Origin: Candidatus Shapirobacteria bacterium
GTDB lineage: Bacteria; Patescibacteriota; Microgenomatia; UBA12405
DNA length: 13,323 bases
Reading direction: 5' to 3'
Assembly (NCBI GenBank): GCA_018500045.2
Contig: JAHBAQ020000100.1
Coordinates: 1-13,323 of the forward strand
The notes under the pieces are model-generated. The model was not told the DNA's origin, did not search any database, and worked only from the letters and a program-made list of their open reading frames with translations. The translations under genes were made by a program, and so were the position numbers. Of the stretch, positions 1-6,650 are shown piece after piece (position 1 is the first letter of the stretch; every line of letters begins with the position of its first letter).

Positions 1-19
1 AGATGTGTATAAGAGACAG
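1..19 (+). other. Untrimmed Tn5/Nextera transposase adapter (mosaic end)
   Basis: The first 19 bases, AGATGTGTATAAGAGACAG, are exactly the Nextera mosaic-end sequence. They are not genomic. In the frame of the following gene they read VYKRQ, a well-known contamination signature in predicted proteins. The reverse complement of the same 19-mer closes the window. Confidence 0.97.
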
Positions 20-751
20 GTGGTGGCTGGGGCACTCCCCCATTTGTTGTATAACATTAAGATTGACGAAGAAAGTCGTGAAAGAATTGAGGAGCTTAGA
101 GAAAGAGTTTTGGGAAGGACTGATCTGAGTTTGGTATTTTATTTTAACCATACAAATGTAATGGATCCGTTGCTGGTGGGAAATATTGCCAGAAGAATTG
201 AAACCAGAGAAGACAGTCAGTGGATAGCACCGATGTCGTTTCACAATACAGAAAGAAGATTAAAAAATATTACATATTTGTTTATGGCTGGGGTAGTTAA
301 AGCCTGTGGAATAGAAACTCCCAGAGTAATTCAAACTTATCAGGTTAATAATCCGAAATATGGTTATACAGAAATGGACTCTTTCAAACAAAATAAGAAA
401 TTTGTTCGAAGGTTAAGAGATTTAGGTAAAAGAGAGACAAATAAATCCGTTTCGATGATAATCAGCCCTGAGGGAACCAGAACAAAAGGAGCTTTGGATG
501 AAGGAGAAAAAGGTGGATTAGTCGATGGAGGGAGTTTGTTGGCACCGGTATTACATATACCAATAGGAATTGATTTTAAGGGGAGACAGAATGAAAATAG
601 GTGGGATTTTCGACGAAGAGTAAATATTAGATTAGGCGAGGAGTTTTTGCAGGAAACCAGGAGACCCGAAGATAATCAACTTGAAAAATTAATGGTTAAT
701 TTGGCTCAAGCATTACCCATATCAAGAAGAGGGCATTATAATAATTTATGA
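20..751 (+). CDS. PlsC-type 1-acyl-glycerol-3-phosphate acyltransferase, 5'-truncated
   Basis: Probable lysophospholipid acyltransferase that transfers an acyl chain to a glycerophosphate-type acceptor at the inner face of the membrane. Counting from the first native codon (nt 20), the catalytic HX4D motif is NHTNVMDP (His44, Asp49). The acceptor-binding block is SPEGTRTK (Glu151 to Arg154), and a hydrophobic HIPIGIDF stretch fits the later conserved block of the family. The true start lies off the contig: the apparent GTG start at nt 5 and its first five residues come from the adapter. About 243 native residues remain. The TGA stop overlaps the next ATG (ATGA), implying translational coupling with the phosphatase gene. 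The acyl acceptor and donor cannot be told from sequence. The family call is firm; the exact reaction is inferred. Confidence 0.8.
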   Translation: MVAGALPHLLYNIKIDEESRERIEELRERVLGRTDLSLVFYFNHTNVMDPLLVGNIARRIETREDSQWIAPMSFHNTERRLKNITYLFMAGVVKACGIETPRVIQTYQVNNPKYGYTEMDSFKQNKKFVRRLRDLGKRETNKSVSMIISPEGTRTKGALDEGEKGGLVDGGSLLAPVLHIPIGIDFKGRQNENRWDFRRRVNIRLGEEFLQETRRPEDNQLEKLMVNLAQALPISRRGHYNNL

Positions 752-1365
752 AATTATACTTAGTCAGACATGGAAATACCGATTCGTTGGATAATAATAT
801 TAATCAAAAATCAGAGACACCACTGAATCAACAAGGAATTGACCAAGCGATGGCACTGTCTAAAAGATTAGAAAATGAAATATTTGATGTGGTAATTTCG
901 AGTTCATATGTGAGAGCAAAACAAACTGCAGAAATCATCGGTAAAGAGTTTGAAGAATCGGATTTGTTGATAGAGAGAAGAAAACCGTCGGAAATTATCG
1001 GTAAAAATAGAAGTGAACCTGATGTGGCTGAGGTTTTAAGAAAAACTGATGAAATGTGTTTGGTTGACAAAAATTGGCGTTATTCTGATGAAGAAACTTT
1101 TGCGGAATTAGTTGATAGGGCGATTAAGGCTTTGGATTTTTTGATTAATAAAAATAAAGAAAAAATTTTAGTTGTCTCACACGGAACTTTTATGGGGTTT
1201 TTGGTGGGAACAATGTTGTACGGAAAAGATCTAAGCGGTGAATTATATTTGAAATTGCATAATTTTCTGCGAATTAACAATACCGGAATATCGGTTTTTG
1301 AATACACAACTGACAAGGGGTGGCGAATGGAAGGTTGGAATGACAGAAGTCATTATTTGGAGTAA
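748..1365 (+). CDS. Histidine phosphatase (phosphoglycerate mutase-like) family protein
   Basis: A 205-residue single-domain enzyme of the histidine phosphatase superfamily. The N-terminal LVRHGNT places the phospho-accepting His8 beside Arg7. SSSYVRAKQTAEII carries the second conserved Arg56, and VVSHGTFMGFL carries the second catalytic His145. This is the complete catalytic set for a phosphoenzyme mechanism. The family includes phosphoglycerate mutase, alpha-ribazole phosphatase and broad sugar-phosphate phosphatases. The length and single domain fit a small phosphatase better than a housekeeping mutase, but the substrate cannot be assigned. It starts inside the stop codon of the acyltransferase gene (4-base overlap), so the two are probably co-transcribed. 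Confidence 0.82.
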   Translation: MKLYLVRHGNTDSLDNNINQKSETPLNQQGIDQAMALSKRLENEIFDVVISSSYVRAKQTAEIIGKEFEESDLLIERRKPSEIIGKNRSEPDVAEVLRKTDEMCLVDKNWRYSDEETFAELVDRAIKALDFLINKNKEKILVVSHGTFMGFLVGTMLYGKDLSGELYLKLHNFLRINNTGISVFEYTTDKGWRMEGWNDRSHYLE

Positions 1366-1395
1366 TTGATTGATGATTATTTTGAGTAAAACGTT

Positions 1396-1401
1396 TATAC
1401 T
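1396..1401 (+). promoter_or_regulatory. Candidate -10 box for pyrF
   Basis: TATACT lies 9 bases before the pyrF ATG. A transcript starting about 7 bases downstream would have a leader of only 2-3 bases. No well-spaced -35 box is visible, so the call rests on the -10 alone. The 45-base gap after the phosphatase gene otherwise holds nothing recognisable. Confidence 0.35.
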
Positions 1402-1410
1402 GATTTCAAT

Positions 1411-2151
1411 ATGATAACATTTCAAGACCCTAAAGAAAGAATTATTATTCCTATAGATACGAGTAATTTAGATTCTGCCATAGAAATTGTCCGATTATTA
1501 AAACCACATGTTGGAATGTTTAAGTTTGGTTTGGAGTTATTGAATACCATGTTGGTGGGAGTAGTGTCAGGTGACGGAACGATGGCAGAAAAAGTTAAAG
1601 TTTTGTTTAAAGAAGTTGAAGGCCAATTGTTTTGGGATGGAAAATGGTCAGATATTCCAAACACTGTCAGTAAAGCAGCAATGGCAACAGCAATATTGAA
1701 GCCAAAAATGGTTGATGTGCATGTGTCTGGTGGTGCACCTGCCATAGCAGAAGTAGTGAAAGCAAGTCCAGAGAGTATCGTTTTGGGAGTAACGGTGTTA
1801 ACCAGTATCACTGATGAAGAATCGTTGGAAATTTTTGGTAAAAAAGCGGAAGAAAAAGTAGTTGATTTTGCTAAGATGGCGATTGGGGCTGGAGCTAAAG
1901 GAGTGGTCTGTTCACCAAAAGAATTATCACTTTTGACTGAGATGAAAGATTTAATTAAAGTGACTCCGGGTGTTAGGCCGGAATGGGCAGCCGTCAACGA
2001 TCAAAAAAGAGTAATGACTCCGGCGGAAGCAGTAGCTGCTGGGGCAGATTATTTAGTTATTGGCAGACCGATTACGGAATATCCGGCAGAACAGGGAGGA
2101 CCAGTTGAAGGAGCCAGAAAGGTAGCTGAAGAAATAGGAGGAAACAAATAA
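1411..2151 (+). CDS. pyrF: Orotidine 5'-phosphate decarboxylase
   Basis: Cytosolic enzyme that decarboxylates OMP to UMP, the last step of de novo pyrimidine synthesis. At 246 residues it has the normal bacterial length. The TIM-barrel signatures are in order: IIIPIDTSN (Asp16) on the first strand, MFKFGLELL (Lys38), and the diagnostic catalytic DxKxxD motif in FWDGKWSDIPNT (Asp76, Lys78, Asp81). The phosphate-gripping TPGVRP (185-190) and the terminal DYLVIGRPIT (Arg219) complete the set. The first ATG is used; a -10-like TATACT sits 9 bases upstream. Its stop overlaps the ATG of the pyrE-like gene by one base (TAATG), pairing it with the preceding step of the same pathway. Confidence 0.96.
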   Translation: MITFQDPKERIIIPIDTSNLDSAIEIVRLLKPHVGMFKFGLELLNTMLVGVVSGDGTMAEKVKVLFKEVEGQLFWDGKWSDIPNTVSKAAMATAILKPKMVDVHVSGGAPAIAEVVKASPESIVLGVTVLTSITDEESLEIFGKKAEEKVVDFAKMAIGAGAKGVVCSPKELSLLTEMKDLIKVTPGVRPEWAAVNDQKRVMTPAEAVAAGADYLVIGRPITEYPAEQGGPVEGARKVAEEIGGNK

Positions 2152-2843
2152 TGGACGCTTACGATATATTGAGAGAATGTAATGCTTTATACGAGTCACC
2201 GAAAGATGATCAGGGGAAATATATTGGACCGTTGGTAGCTTATGCTGGAATGGATGAGACCGGAAAAAATTTTGTTGGGTTTCATTATGTAAATATTGCT
2301 CAAGCAGAACAAGGATTTGAATCGAGAATGGAACTATCAAAAATAATGTCGGAAAAAATCTTGGAGGCAGTAGGAAAACCAGACAGATTGATTGCGGCAC
2401 CGATGGGAGGGATAATTTTTTCTGTATCTACGGCAAATTTTTTGGAGTCGCGAGTATCTTTTTTTGAAAAGAAAGTTAAAAAACTGGCTGATCCAGTAAA
2501 TAATATTCGAGAAGAATCAGACCTGGTTTATGGTCGTCATAATTTGGAAACAGGAGAAAAAGTAATAATTTTTGAAGACTTGTGTAATAATTTTTCAACA
2601 ACAGAAAAAATGGTAGAGTTGTTGAGAGGAATGGGGGCAGAGGTAGTAGCAATTGCTTGTATTTTTAATCGCTCAGAAAGAAGTGAATTTATGGGAATAC
2701 CAGTAGTATCAGTACTCCATATACCAATACCTGAATACAAACAAGACGATCCGGTGGTAAAAAGTATTGTGGAATCGGGAAATATTGTGCTATCACCAAA
2801 GAAAGAATGGCCACGATTGAAAGAGGCAATGGAGAAAAAATAA
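2151..2843 (+). CDS. pyrE: Orotate phosphoribosyltransferase-like protein
   Basis: Probable orotate phosphoribosyltransferase, making OMP from orotate and PRPP. The type I phosphoribosyltransferase fold is seen from an OPRT-like AAPMGGIIFSVSTA (82-95) and a PRPP-binding region VIIFEDLCNNFSTTEK (138-153) with the acidic pair Glu142-Asp143. The loop is unusual: where OPRTs normally have TTGGS, this protein has NNFSTT, without the glycines. At 230 residues it is slightly longer than typical PyrE. Overlap with pyrF by one base and a good Shine-Dalgarno (AGGAGG, 2136-2141, 9 bases before ATG) argue for a pyrFE pair and support the orotate assignment, which the domain alone would not prove. An alternative is a phosphoribosyltransferase of other specificity. 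Confidence 0.72.
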   Translation: MDAYDILRECNALYESPKDDQGKYIGPLVAYAGMDETGKNFVGFHYVNIAQAEQGFESRMELSKIMSEKILEAVGKPDRLIAAPMGGIIFSVSTANFLESRVSFFEKKVKKLADPVNNIREESDLVYGRHNLETGEKVIIFEDLCNNFSTTEKMVELLRGMGAEVVAIACIFNRSERSEFMGIPVVSVLHIPIPEYKQDDPVVKSIVESGNIVLSPKKEWPRLKEAMEKK

Positions 2844-2862
2844 AAAATGTATTTTATTTTTT
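2842..2862. terminator. Weak AT-only inverted repeat at convergent gene ends
   Basis: AAAAAAT (2842-2848) can pair with ATTTTTT (2856-2862) around a 7-base loop. The repeat overlaps the stop codons of both the pyrE-like gene and the slipin gene, so it could act as a bidirectional terminator. It has no G:C pairs and the region is AT-rich, so chance is possible. Confidence 0.3.
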
Positions 2863-3609
2863 AATTACTTTGGCAGCTTGAGCGAAACCTTCAAAGGCTT
2901 TGATGACTTCGATGGGTACCATATAGACAACAGTATTGGATTGGTCGGAAGACATATCGTTGATAGATTGAAGAGTTCTGAGGTGTAAAGCGCCGGGAGT
3001 AGCACTGAGTTCTTTGGCAGCTTTGGCAATATTTTGAGAAGCAGCTAACTCGCCTTCGGAGTTGATAATAACAGCCCGTTTTTCGCGTTCGGCTTCGGCT
3101 TGTTTGCCAATAGTACGTTCCATTTCGGCTGGAAGACTGACATCTTTGAGTTCGACATTGTTGACTTTTAAACCCCACGCATCGGTTTCCTTATCAACAA
3201 TTTCGCGGATTCTTTCGGCAATTTTGTCTCGACTGGAAAGAAGTTCATCGAGAGTGACTTCGCCAACAATATTACGCATAGTGGTCTGGGCATATTGAGA
3301 AATAGCATAGCGAAAGTCTTCAACTTCGATAATGGCTTTGGGAGCATCACTAACTTTGTAGTAAATAACAGCGTTAACCTTGACGGAAACATTGTCGCGA
3401 GTAATAGCGTTTTGATCAGGAACATCGACGGCTTTGACCCGAACATCGACTTTGTGATAACTTTGAAAAATAGGCAAAACCAATCGCCAACCCGGTTCCA
3501 TAATGGAAGTAAATTTACCGAAAGTAAACTTGACACCTTTTTCGTATTGATTGATCTGACGGACAGAAATAATGAGGAGAAAAATTAAAATGCCGATTAA
3601 TGGAAACAT
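2854..3609 (-). CDS. SPFH/Band 7 (slipin, stomatin-like) membrane protein
   Basis: A 251-residue slipin-type protein that is probably anchored in the cytoplasmic membrane and forms membrane microdomain scaffolds. Residues 2-16 are one hydrophobic anchor. The following INQYEKGVKFTFGKFTSIMEPGWRLVLPIF is the typical start of the SPFH domain, and VDVRVKAVDVPDQNAITRDN is a slipin hallmark. An Ala/Glu-rich segment at about 160-200 (EMERTIGKQAEAEREKRA) is predicted coiled coil, and VYMVPIEVI is the usual C-terminal strand. Slipins are often paired with an NfeD-type protein; none is adjacent. It is the last gene of a minus-strand series after glmS and a small membrane protein, with 9 bases between it and the latter. 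Client proteins cannot be inferred. Confidence 0.88.
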   Translation of the reverse strand: MFPLIGILIFLLIISVRQINQYEKGVKFTFGKFTSIMEPGWRLVLPIFQSYHKVDVRVKAVDVPDQNAITRDNVSVKVNAVIYYKVSDAPKAIIEVEDFRYAISQYAQTTMRNIVGEVTLDELLSSRDKIAERIREIVDKETDAWGLKVNNVELKDVSLPAEMERTIGKQAEAEREKRAVIINSEGELAASQNIAKAAKELSATPGALHLRTLQSINDMSSDQSNTVVYMVPIEVIKAFEGFAQAAKVIKK

Positions 3610-3618
3610 AATTTGAGA

Positions 3619-3870
3619 TTAAATTTTGAGATCGGTTAAAACCCTGAAGACAATAAAAGCTGGCCAGAAAAATGATTTAAAAATACCAACGATAACAGCG
3701 GTAAATGTGGCGGCGTTTTGAAGAAAATAAAATAAAGCACCAATGACGCCTAAACCGTAGAGGGCTGAACTTTGGCTACAATTACAACCGGAATGGTGAT
3801 GTTTACCCCGTTTAAAGACATAATCAGAACAACATTTTTCTTCGGTTTTGATTTCTTTTTCTTTGATCAT
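3619..3870 (-). CDS. Small Cys/His-rich two-helix membrane protein
   Basis: An 83-residue protein of unknown function. The N-terminal half is charged and metal-ligand-rich: Cys13-Cys14, His24-His25-His26, Cys29 and Cys31 could form one metal site. The C-terminal half has two predicted membrane helices (about 37-52 and 56-76), the second containing FKSFFWPAFIVFRVL. It resembles a group of short bacterial proteins that end in a similar GAxYFxQ...WPAFxVY pattern, which I recognise only as conserved hypotheticals. It lies between glmS (20-base gap) and the slipin gene (9-base gap) on the same strand. Possible roles in metal binding or as a membrane partner of the slipin are guesses. Confidence 0.72.
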   Translation of the reverse strand: MIKEKEIKTEEKCCSDYVFKRGKHHHSGCNCSQSSALYGLGVIGALFYFLQNAATFTAVIVGIFKSFFWPAFIVFRVLTDLKI

Positions 3871-3875
3871 AAATT

Positions 3876-3881
3876 ATATTA
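3876..3881 (-). promoter_or_regulatory. Candidate extended -10 box for the small membrane protein gene
   Basis: On the minus strand TGTTAATAT fits TGn plus a TAATAT -10 box, 5 bases before the ATG. An overlapping TATAAT (3873-3878) lies 2 bases before the ATG. A start here would give a leaderless transcript for the small protein and slipin. The gene could equally be read through from glmS. Confidence 0.28.
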
Positions 3882-3890
3882 ACACAAAAA

Positions 3891-5621
3891 TTATTTGACG
3901 GTGACACTTTTGGCCAAGTTGCGGGGTTTGTCGGGATCGTAACCTTTGATCTGGCAAAGTTGGCCGGCCAAAATCTGAGCAATAACGGTTATTGATAAGG
4001 CGGTTGACAAACCAGAATCGGAAACTGATAAATAATTATCAAAGACAGAATTATTTTTAGATGAAATGCCAATTATCCAGCCGCCACGAGCTTTGATTTC
4101 GGTGGCACTAGAAATAATATCGTCATAATGACTGTCATTAGGAGCAATAATTATACAAGGTGTGCCGGGTTCAATAAGAGCAATGGGTCCGTGCTTGAGT
4201 TCGCCGCCAGAAAAACTTTCGGCGTGAATATAAGAAACCTCTTTGATTTTGAGAGCGGTTTCGTGAGCGATAGGTAAAGAATTTCCCCGAGCAATAATAA
4301 AGATATGTTGATATGAGGCGATTTTTTGGGCTAATAAATTTATCTTGGATAAATATCTTGTTTTTAAAATTTGCTGGATATCAAAAATCGAATCGGTTAA
4401 GTCTTGTCCGATAGATCTTAAAAATAAAGCGAGTTGGGCAGTAAAAGTTTTGGTAGAGAGAACACATTTTTCCGGACCACAGGGTAAAATTTGGCAAATA
4501 TCGGCCAGACGGTGTAGGGTGGAATAAGGACTATTGATAACTGAGGCAACAGTAACTCCCCTATTTTTGGCAAAATTGACTAAATTGATAGCATCAATAG
4601 TTTCGCCAGATTGAGAAAAAACCACCAACAAACTTTTGTCGGTTAAAAAATTATCATATGGAGAAAATTCTGAAGCAGGAAAAGAATAAACCGGTCGATT
4701 AATTTTTGGACTAACTATTAATGAGTTGAAATAAGCGGCGTGATAAGAGGAACCACAACCAGTAAAAAATATTTGATCGGATTTTTGGGCCAATTTTAAA
4801 ATTTGGTTAATAGGTTGGTTTAAATTTTGCTGATTAATATTTTTGATAATTTGGAATTGTTGATGGATTTCTTTGGCTAAATAATTGGGGTAACCATTGA
4901 GGTCGGTATCAGTAAGAGATGAGGAAATTTTTTGAATGGTATATTTTATTTTTTTAAAAGTGGCGGAATCAAAAATTTGAACGTTTTGAGGAGTAATTTG
5001 GGCCAACCAATTATCTTCAAGAAAAATAAATTGATCAGTTAAATTGGAAATGGCGTTAATATCGGAAGCAAGATAATTGGCATTTTTACCTAGACCAATA
5101 ACCAAAGGTGAACCATTTTTGGCAACAATAATTTGATTATTTTGATGTTCCATAACGGCGATGGCGTTGAGACCGTGGAGTTGGTTAAAGGTTAGTCTGA
5201 CTGACTCAAGAAGATTATGTTTTTGACGATATTTTTCGATTAAATGGGCAATAATTTCAGTGTCTGTTTGACCCAAAATACGGTGATTTTTGAGATCTTT
5301 TTGGAGAGATTGATAATTTTCGACAATACCGTTGTGAACTAAAGCAACTTGATGATGACAATCGAAATGAGGATGACAATTGTCTAATGTAATACCACCG
5401 TGAGTGGCCCAACGAGTATGACCCAAGGAAATAAAACTTGGAGGAATTTGATCAGGAAAAGAAGTAATTTTACCTAAAAATTTTTGATCAACTAATTGTT
5501 GATCTGTATCGGCGACAATACCCCAACTATCGTAACCCCGATATTCAAGATTTTTGAGACCATTAAAAACTAAATTACTGTCGTGTTCGGTGGAACTAAT
5601 AAATCCGACAATACCACACAT
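3891..5621 (-). CDS. glmS: Glutamine--fructose-6-phosphate aminotransferase (isomerizing)
   Basis: Makes glucosamine-6-phosphate from fructose-6-phosphate and glutamine, the entry step to UDP-GlcNAc for the cell envelope. The N-terminal glutaminase domain (about 1-215) starts MCGIVGF with the Cys2 nucleophile and has HTRWATHG (Arg70), HNG (96-98) and QTDTE. Two SIS domains follow: GCGSS (288-292) and SQSGET (336-341) bind sugar phosphate, ESFSGGELKHGP (468-479) holds the isomerase glutamate, and the end is NLAKSVTVK with the conserved Lys571. At 576 residues it is slightly shorter than the E. coli enzyme (609) but complete. A strong Shine-Dalgarno (AAAGGAG, 5 bases before ATG) supports the start. 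The leader carries a ribozyme candidate, so product feedback on the mRNA is likely. Confidence 0.97.
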   Translation of the reverse strand: MCGIVGFISSTEHDSNLVFNGLKNLEYRGYDSWGIVADTDQQLVDQKFLGKITSFPDQIPPSFISLGHTRWATHGGITLDNCHPHFDCHHQVALVHNGIVENYQSLQKDLKNHRILGQTDTEIIAHLIEKYRQKHNLLESVRLTFNQLHGLNAIAVMEHQNNQIIVAKNGSPLVIGLGKNANYLASDINAISNLTDQFIFLEDNWLAQITPQNVQIFDSATFKKIKYTIQKISSSLTDTDLNGYPNYLAKEIHQQFQIIKNINQQNLNQPINQILKLAQKSDQIFFTGCGSSYHAAYFNSLIVSPKINRPVYSFPASEFSPYDNFLTDKSLLVVFSQSGETIDAINLVNFAKNRGVTVASVINSPYSTLHRLADICQILPCGPEKCVLSTKTFTAQLALFLRSIGQDLTDSIFDIQQILKTRYLSKINLLAQKIASYQHIFIIARGNSLPIAHETALKIKEVSYIHAESFSGGELKHGPIALIEPGTPCIIIAPNDSHYDDIISSATEIKARGGWIIGISSKNNSVFDNYLSVSDSGLSTALSITVIAQILAGQLCQIKGYDPDKPRNLAKSVTVK

Positions 5622-5625
5622 AAAT

Positions 5626-5656
5626 ACTCCTTTGGGGTAACAAAAATACCCCGAGT
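5626..5656 (-). promoter_or_regulatory. glmS Shine-Dalgarno with an adjoining hairpin that may mask it
   Basis: On the minus strand GGGGTA (5652-5647) pairs with TACCCC (5639-5634) across a 7-base loop, directly before AAAGGAG. An outer ACTC (5656-5653) can pair with the GAGT (5629-5626) that contains the core of the Shine-Dalgarno. The extended fold would partly hide the ribosome site, the short one would leave it open. The stem is seen directly; a regulatory role is inferred. Confidence 0.5.
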
Positions 5657-5686
5657 GAAATTTATAATGGGATGGTCGCCGGATTT

Positions 5687-5800
5687 AAACTTTTCTTTTC
5701 AAAAAGTTTTTTAGGTTGTCCGACACAACCTGAAGGTACCCGCAGATGTTTCGATTTCCTTCGACCTCGTATCCCCTCGATAAACTCAGGGCCACACGCT
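5687..5800 (-). ncRNA. Candidate glmS self-cleaving ribozyme in the glmS 5' leader
   Basis: Read on the minus strand, the leader contains the blocks of a glmS ribozyme in order. AGCG at 5800-5797 matches the cleavage-site AGCGCC (cut expected between A5800 and G5799). A hairpin CCCTGA/TCGAGGG (5791-5774) stands where P1 is expected, then the invariant ACGAGG (5770-5765). Next comes ATCGAAACATCTGCGGGTAC (5755-5736), which matches ATCGAGACATCGGCGGGTGC of the Thermoanaerobacter tengcongensis ribozyme, as I recall it, at 17 of 20 bases. GAAGG (5762-5758) pairs with CCTTC (5736-5732) to enclose that core. A 7-bp hairpin AGGTTGT/ACAACCT (5731-5713) fits P3, and an 8-bp AAACTTTT/AAAAGTTT hairpin (5709-5687) fits P4. 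CGTG (5798-5795) can pair with TGCG (5744-5741) in place of the usual CGCC/GGCG. Its position just upstream of glmS is as expected. The 3' boundary is approximate. Confidence 0.82.
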
Positions 5801-5831
5801 ATTGATTAATAAAGACAGCATCCTTGAGAGG

Positions 5832-5861
5832 AGTGTATCAGAAAAAATGCGATAACATCAA
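5832..5861 (-). promoter_or_regulatory. Candidate promoter of the ribozyme-glmS transcript
   Basis: On the minus strand TTGATG (5861-5856) and TACACT (5837-5832) are separated by 18 bases, with TGA immediately before the -10 (extended -10, TGnTACACT). Transcription would start near 5825, leaving about 25 bases before the predicted cleavage site. It overlaps only the intergenic end of the upstream phosphoribosyltransferase gene. Confidence 0.45.
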
Positions 5862-5862
5862 A

Positions 5863-6504
5863 TTACGGTTGTGCTTGAACTCTGGCCTGGGGCAGAAAAA
5901 AATCAATTTGATTTTCGGGAAGTCTAAGATCAACTAATCGACAACGATTTTCATCATAAGAAGTGCCAGAAGCACACCATCTGTCGGAGCTGTTTTTGAT
6001 AAACTCACGAATTTCGTGAGGGAAAATAACCCAAGATTCGGTGGAAAAAGCATAAAAATCGGGTTTAACAATTGATCGGGGTTTATAACAAAGAGTGGCA
6101 GTAGAAATAGTTTCGGCACCAAAACCTTTGACATAATCAATAGCAAATTTTAAGGTTTTTCCAGAATCAGCAACATCATCGAAGATCAAAACATTTTCAC
6201 CTTTGATATTATCGTGAAGCTGTTGAATGACGTCAATATTATCACTACTCTGGTTAATACCAGTGTATGATTTAAGTCTGATTGAGGAAAGTTGGGAAAT
6301 ATTAAGATAATCTACTAAGGCTCTGGACCAAGTCCAACCACCTTTAGCTAAAGCAATCACTCGATCAAACTTTTGGCCGGATTCAATGATCTGTTGGGCT
6401 AGTTGAAAATTGTATTCACCCATTTGTTCCCAGGTGGGAGCGGTATAAGCAATACCATCAATAACTTTTTCCGGCAATTTTTGAAGATTTTCTAGTCTGT
6501 TCAT
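5863..6504 (-). CDS. Purine-type phosphoribosyltransferase (xanthine/guanine/hypoxanthine-like)
   Basis: Probable purine salvage enzyme converting a free 6-oxopurine and PRPP to the nucleoside monophosphate. The PRPP loop VLIFDDVADSGKT (105-117, Asp109-Asp110) is canonical for this group. RVIALAKGGWTWSRAL (48-63) is the PPi-binding region, and KPDFYAFSTESWVIFPHE (147-164) carries the base-stacking aromatic Trp158 and the WxxFPxE end seen in xanthine and hypoxanthine phosphoribosyltransferases. Small Gpt-type enzymes usually end near here; this protein continues for about 45 residues with a Cys-containing polar tail (RWCASGTSYDENRC) of unknown role. It is 213 residues long. It faces away from carA across a 200-base divergent region. 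Base preference cannot be decided from sequence. Confidence 0.8.
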   Translation of the reverse strand: MNRLENLQKLPEKVIDGIAYTAPTWEQMGEYNFQLAQQIIESGQKFDRVIALAKGGWTWSRALVDYLNISQLSSIRLKSYTGINQSSDNIDVIQQLHDNIKGENVLIFDDVADSGKTLKFAIDYVKGFGAETISTATLCYKPRSIVKPDFYAFSTESWVIFPHEIREFIKNSSDRWCASGTSYDENRCRLVDLRLPENQIDFFLPQARVQAQP

Positions 6505-6541
6505 ATGAGATATTAAAGCGTTATTTCTGGTAAAAACAATA

Positions 6542-6579
6542 CCTTGAATATCCTATATTTTGAGATATTATTAAGGATA
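6542..6579. repeat. Inverted repeat with two alternative pairings in the divergent intergenic region
   Basis: AATATC (6547-6552) pairs with GATATT (6564-6569), flanked by CCTT (6542-6545) and AAGG (6573-6576). The overlapping TATCCT (6549-6554) can instead pair with AGGATA (6574-6579). The two folds share bases and exclude each other. If the minus-strand promoter nearby is right, this lies in the leader of the phosphoribosyltransferase mRNA. It does not match the purine riboswitch consensus that I know. Confidence 0.45.
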
Positions 6580-6608
6580 GGGGCTGAAACTGGGATAAAG
6601 AGAATAAA

Positions 6609-6636
6609 AGATTACATCTATAACAATTAGAGTCAA
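6609..6636 (-). promoter_or_regulatory. Candidate promoter for the purine phosphoribosyltransferase gene
   Basis: On the minus strand TTGACT (6636-6631, five of six consensus bases) is followed after 16 bases by TAATCT (6614-6609). It would give a leader of about 100 bases that contains the inverted repeat at 6542-6579. The -10 box is weak. Confidence 0.38.
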
Positions 6637-6650
6637 ATTGATTTTGATGT

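Noticed and set aside
1422..1997. Long antisense open frame opposite pyrF
   Set aside because: PyrF on the plus strand has every catalytic motif. The antisense translation shows no recognisable domain and is the shadow of a conserved gene.
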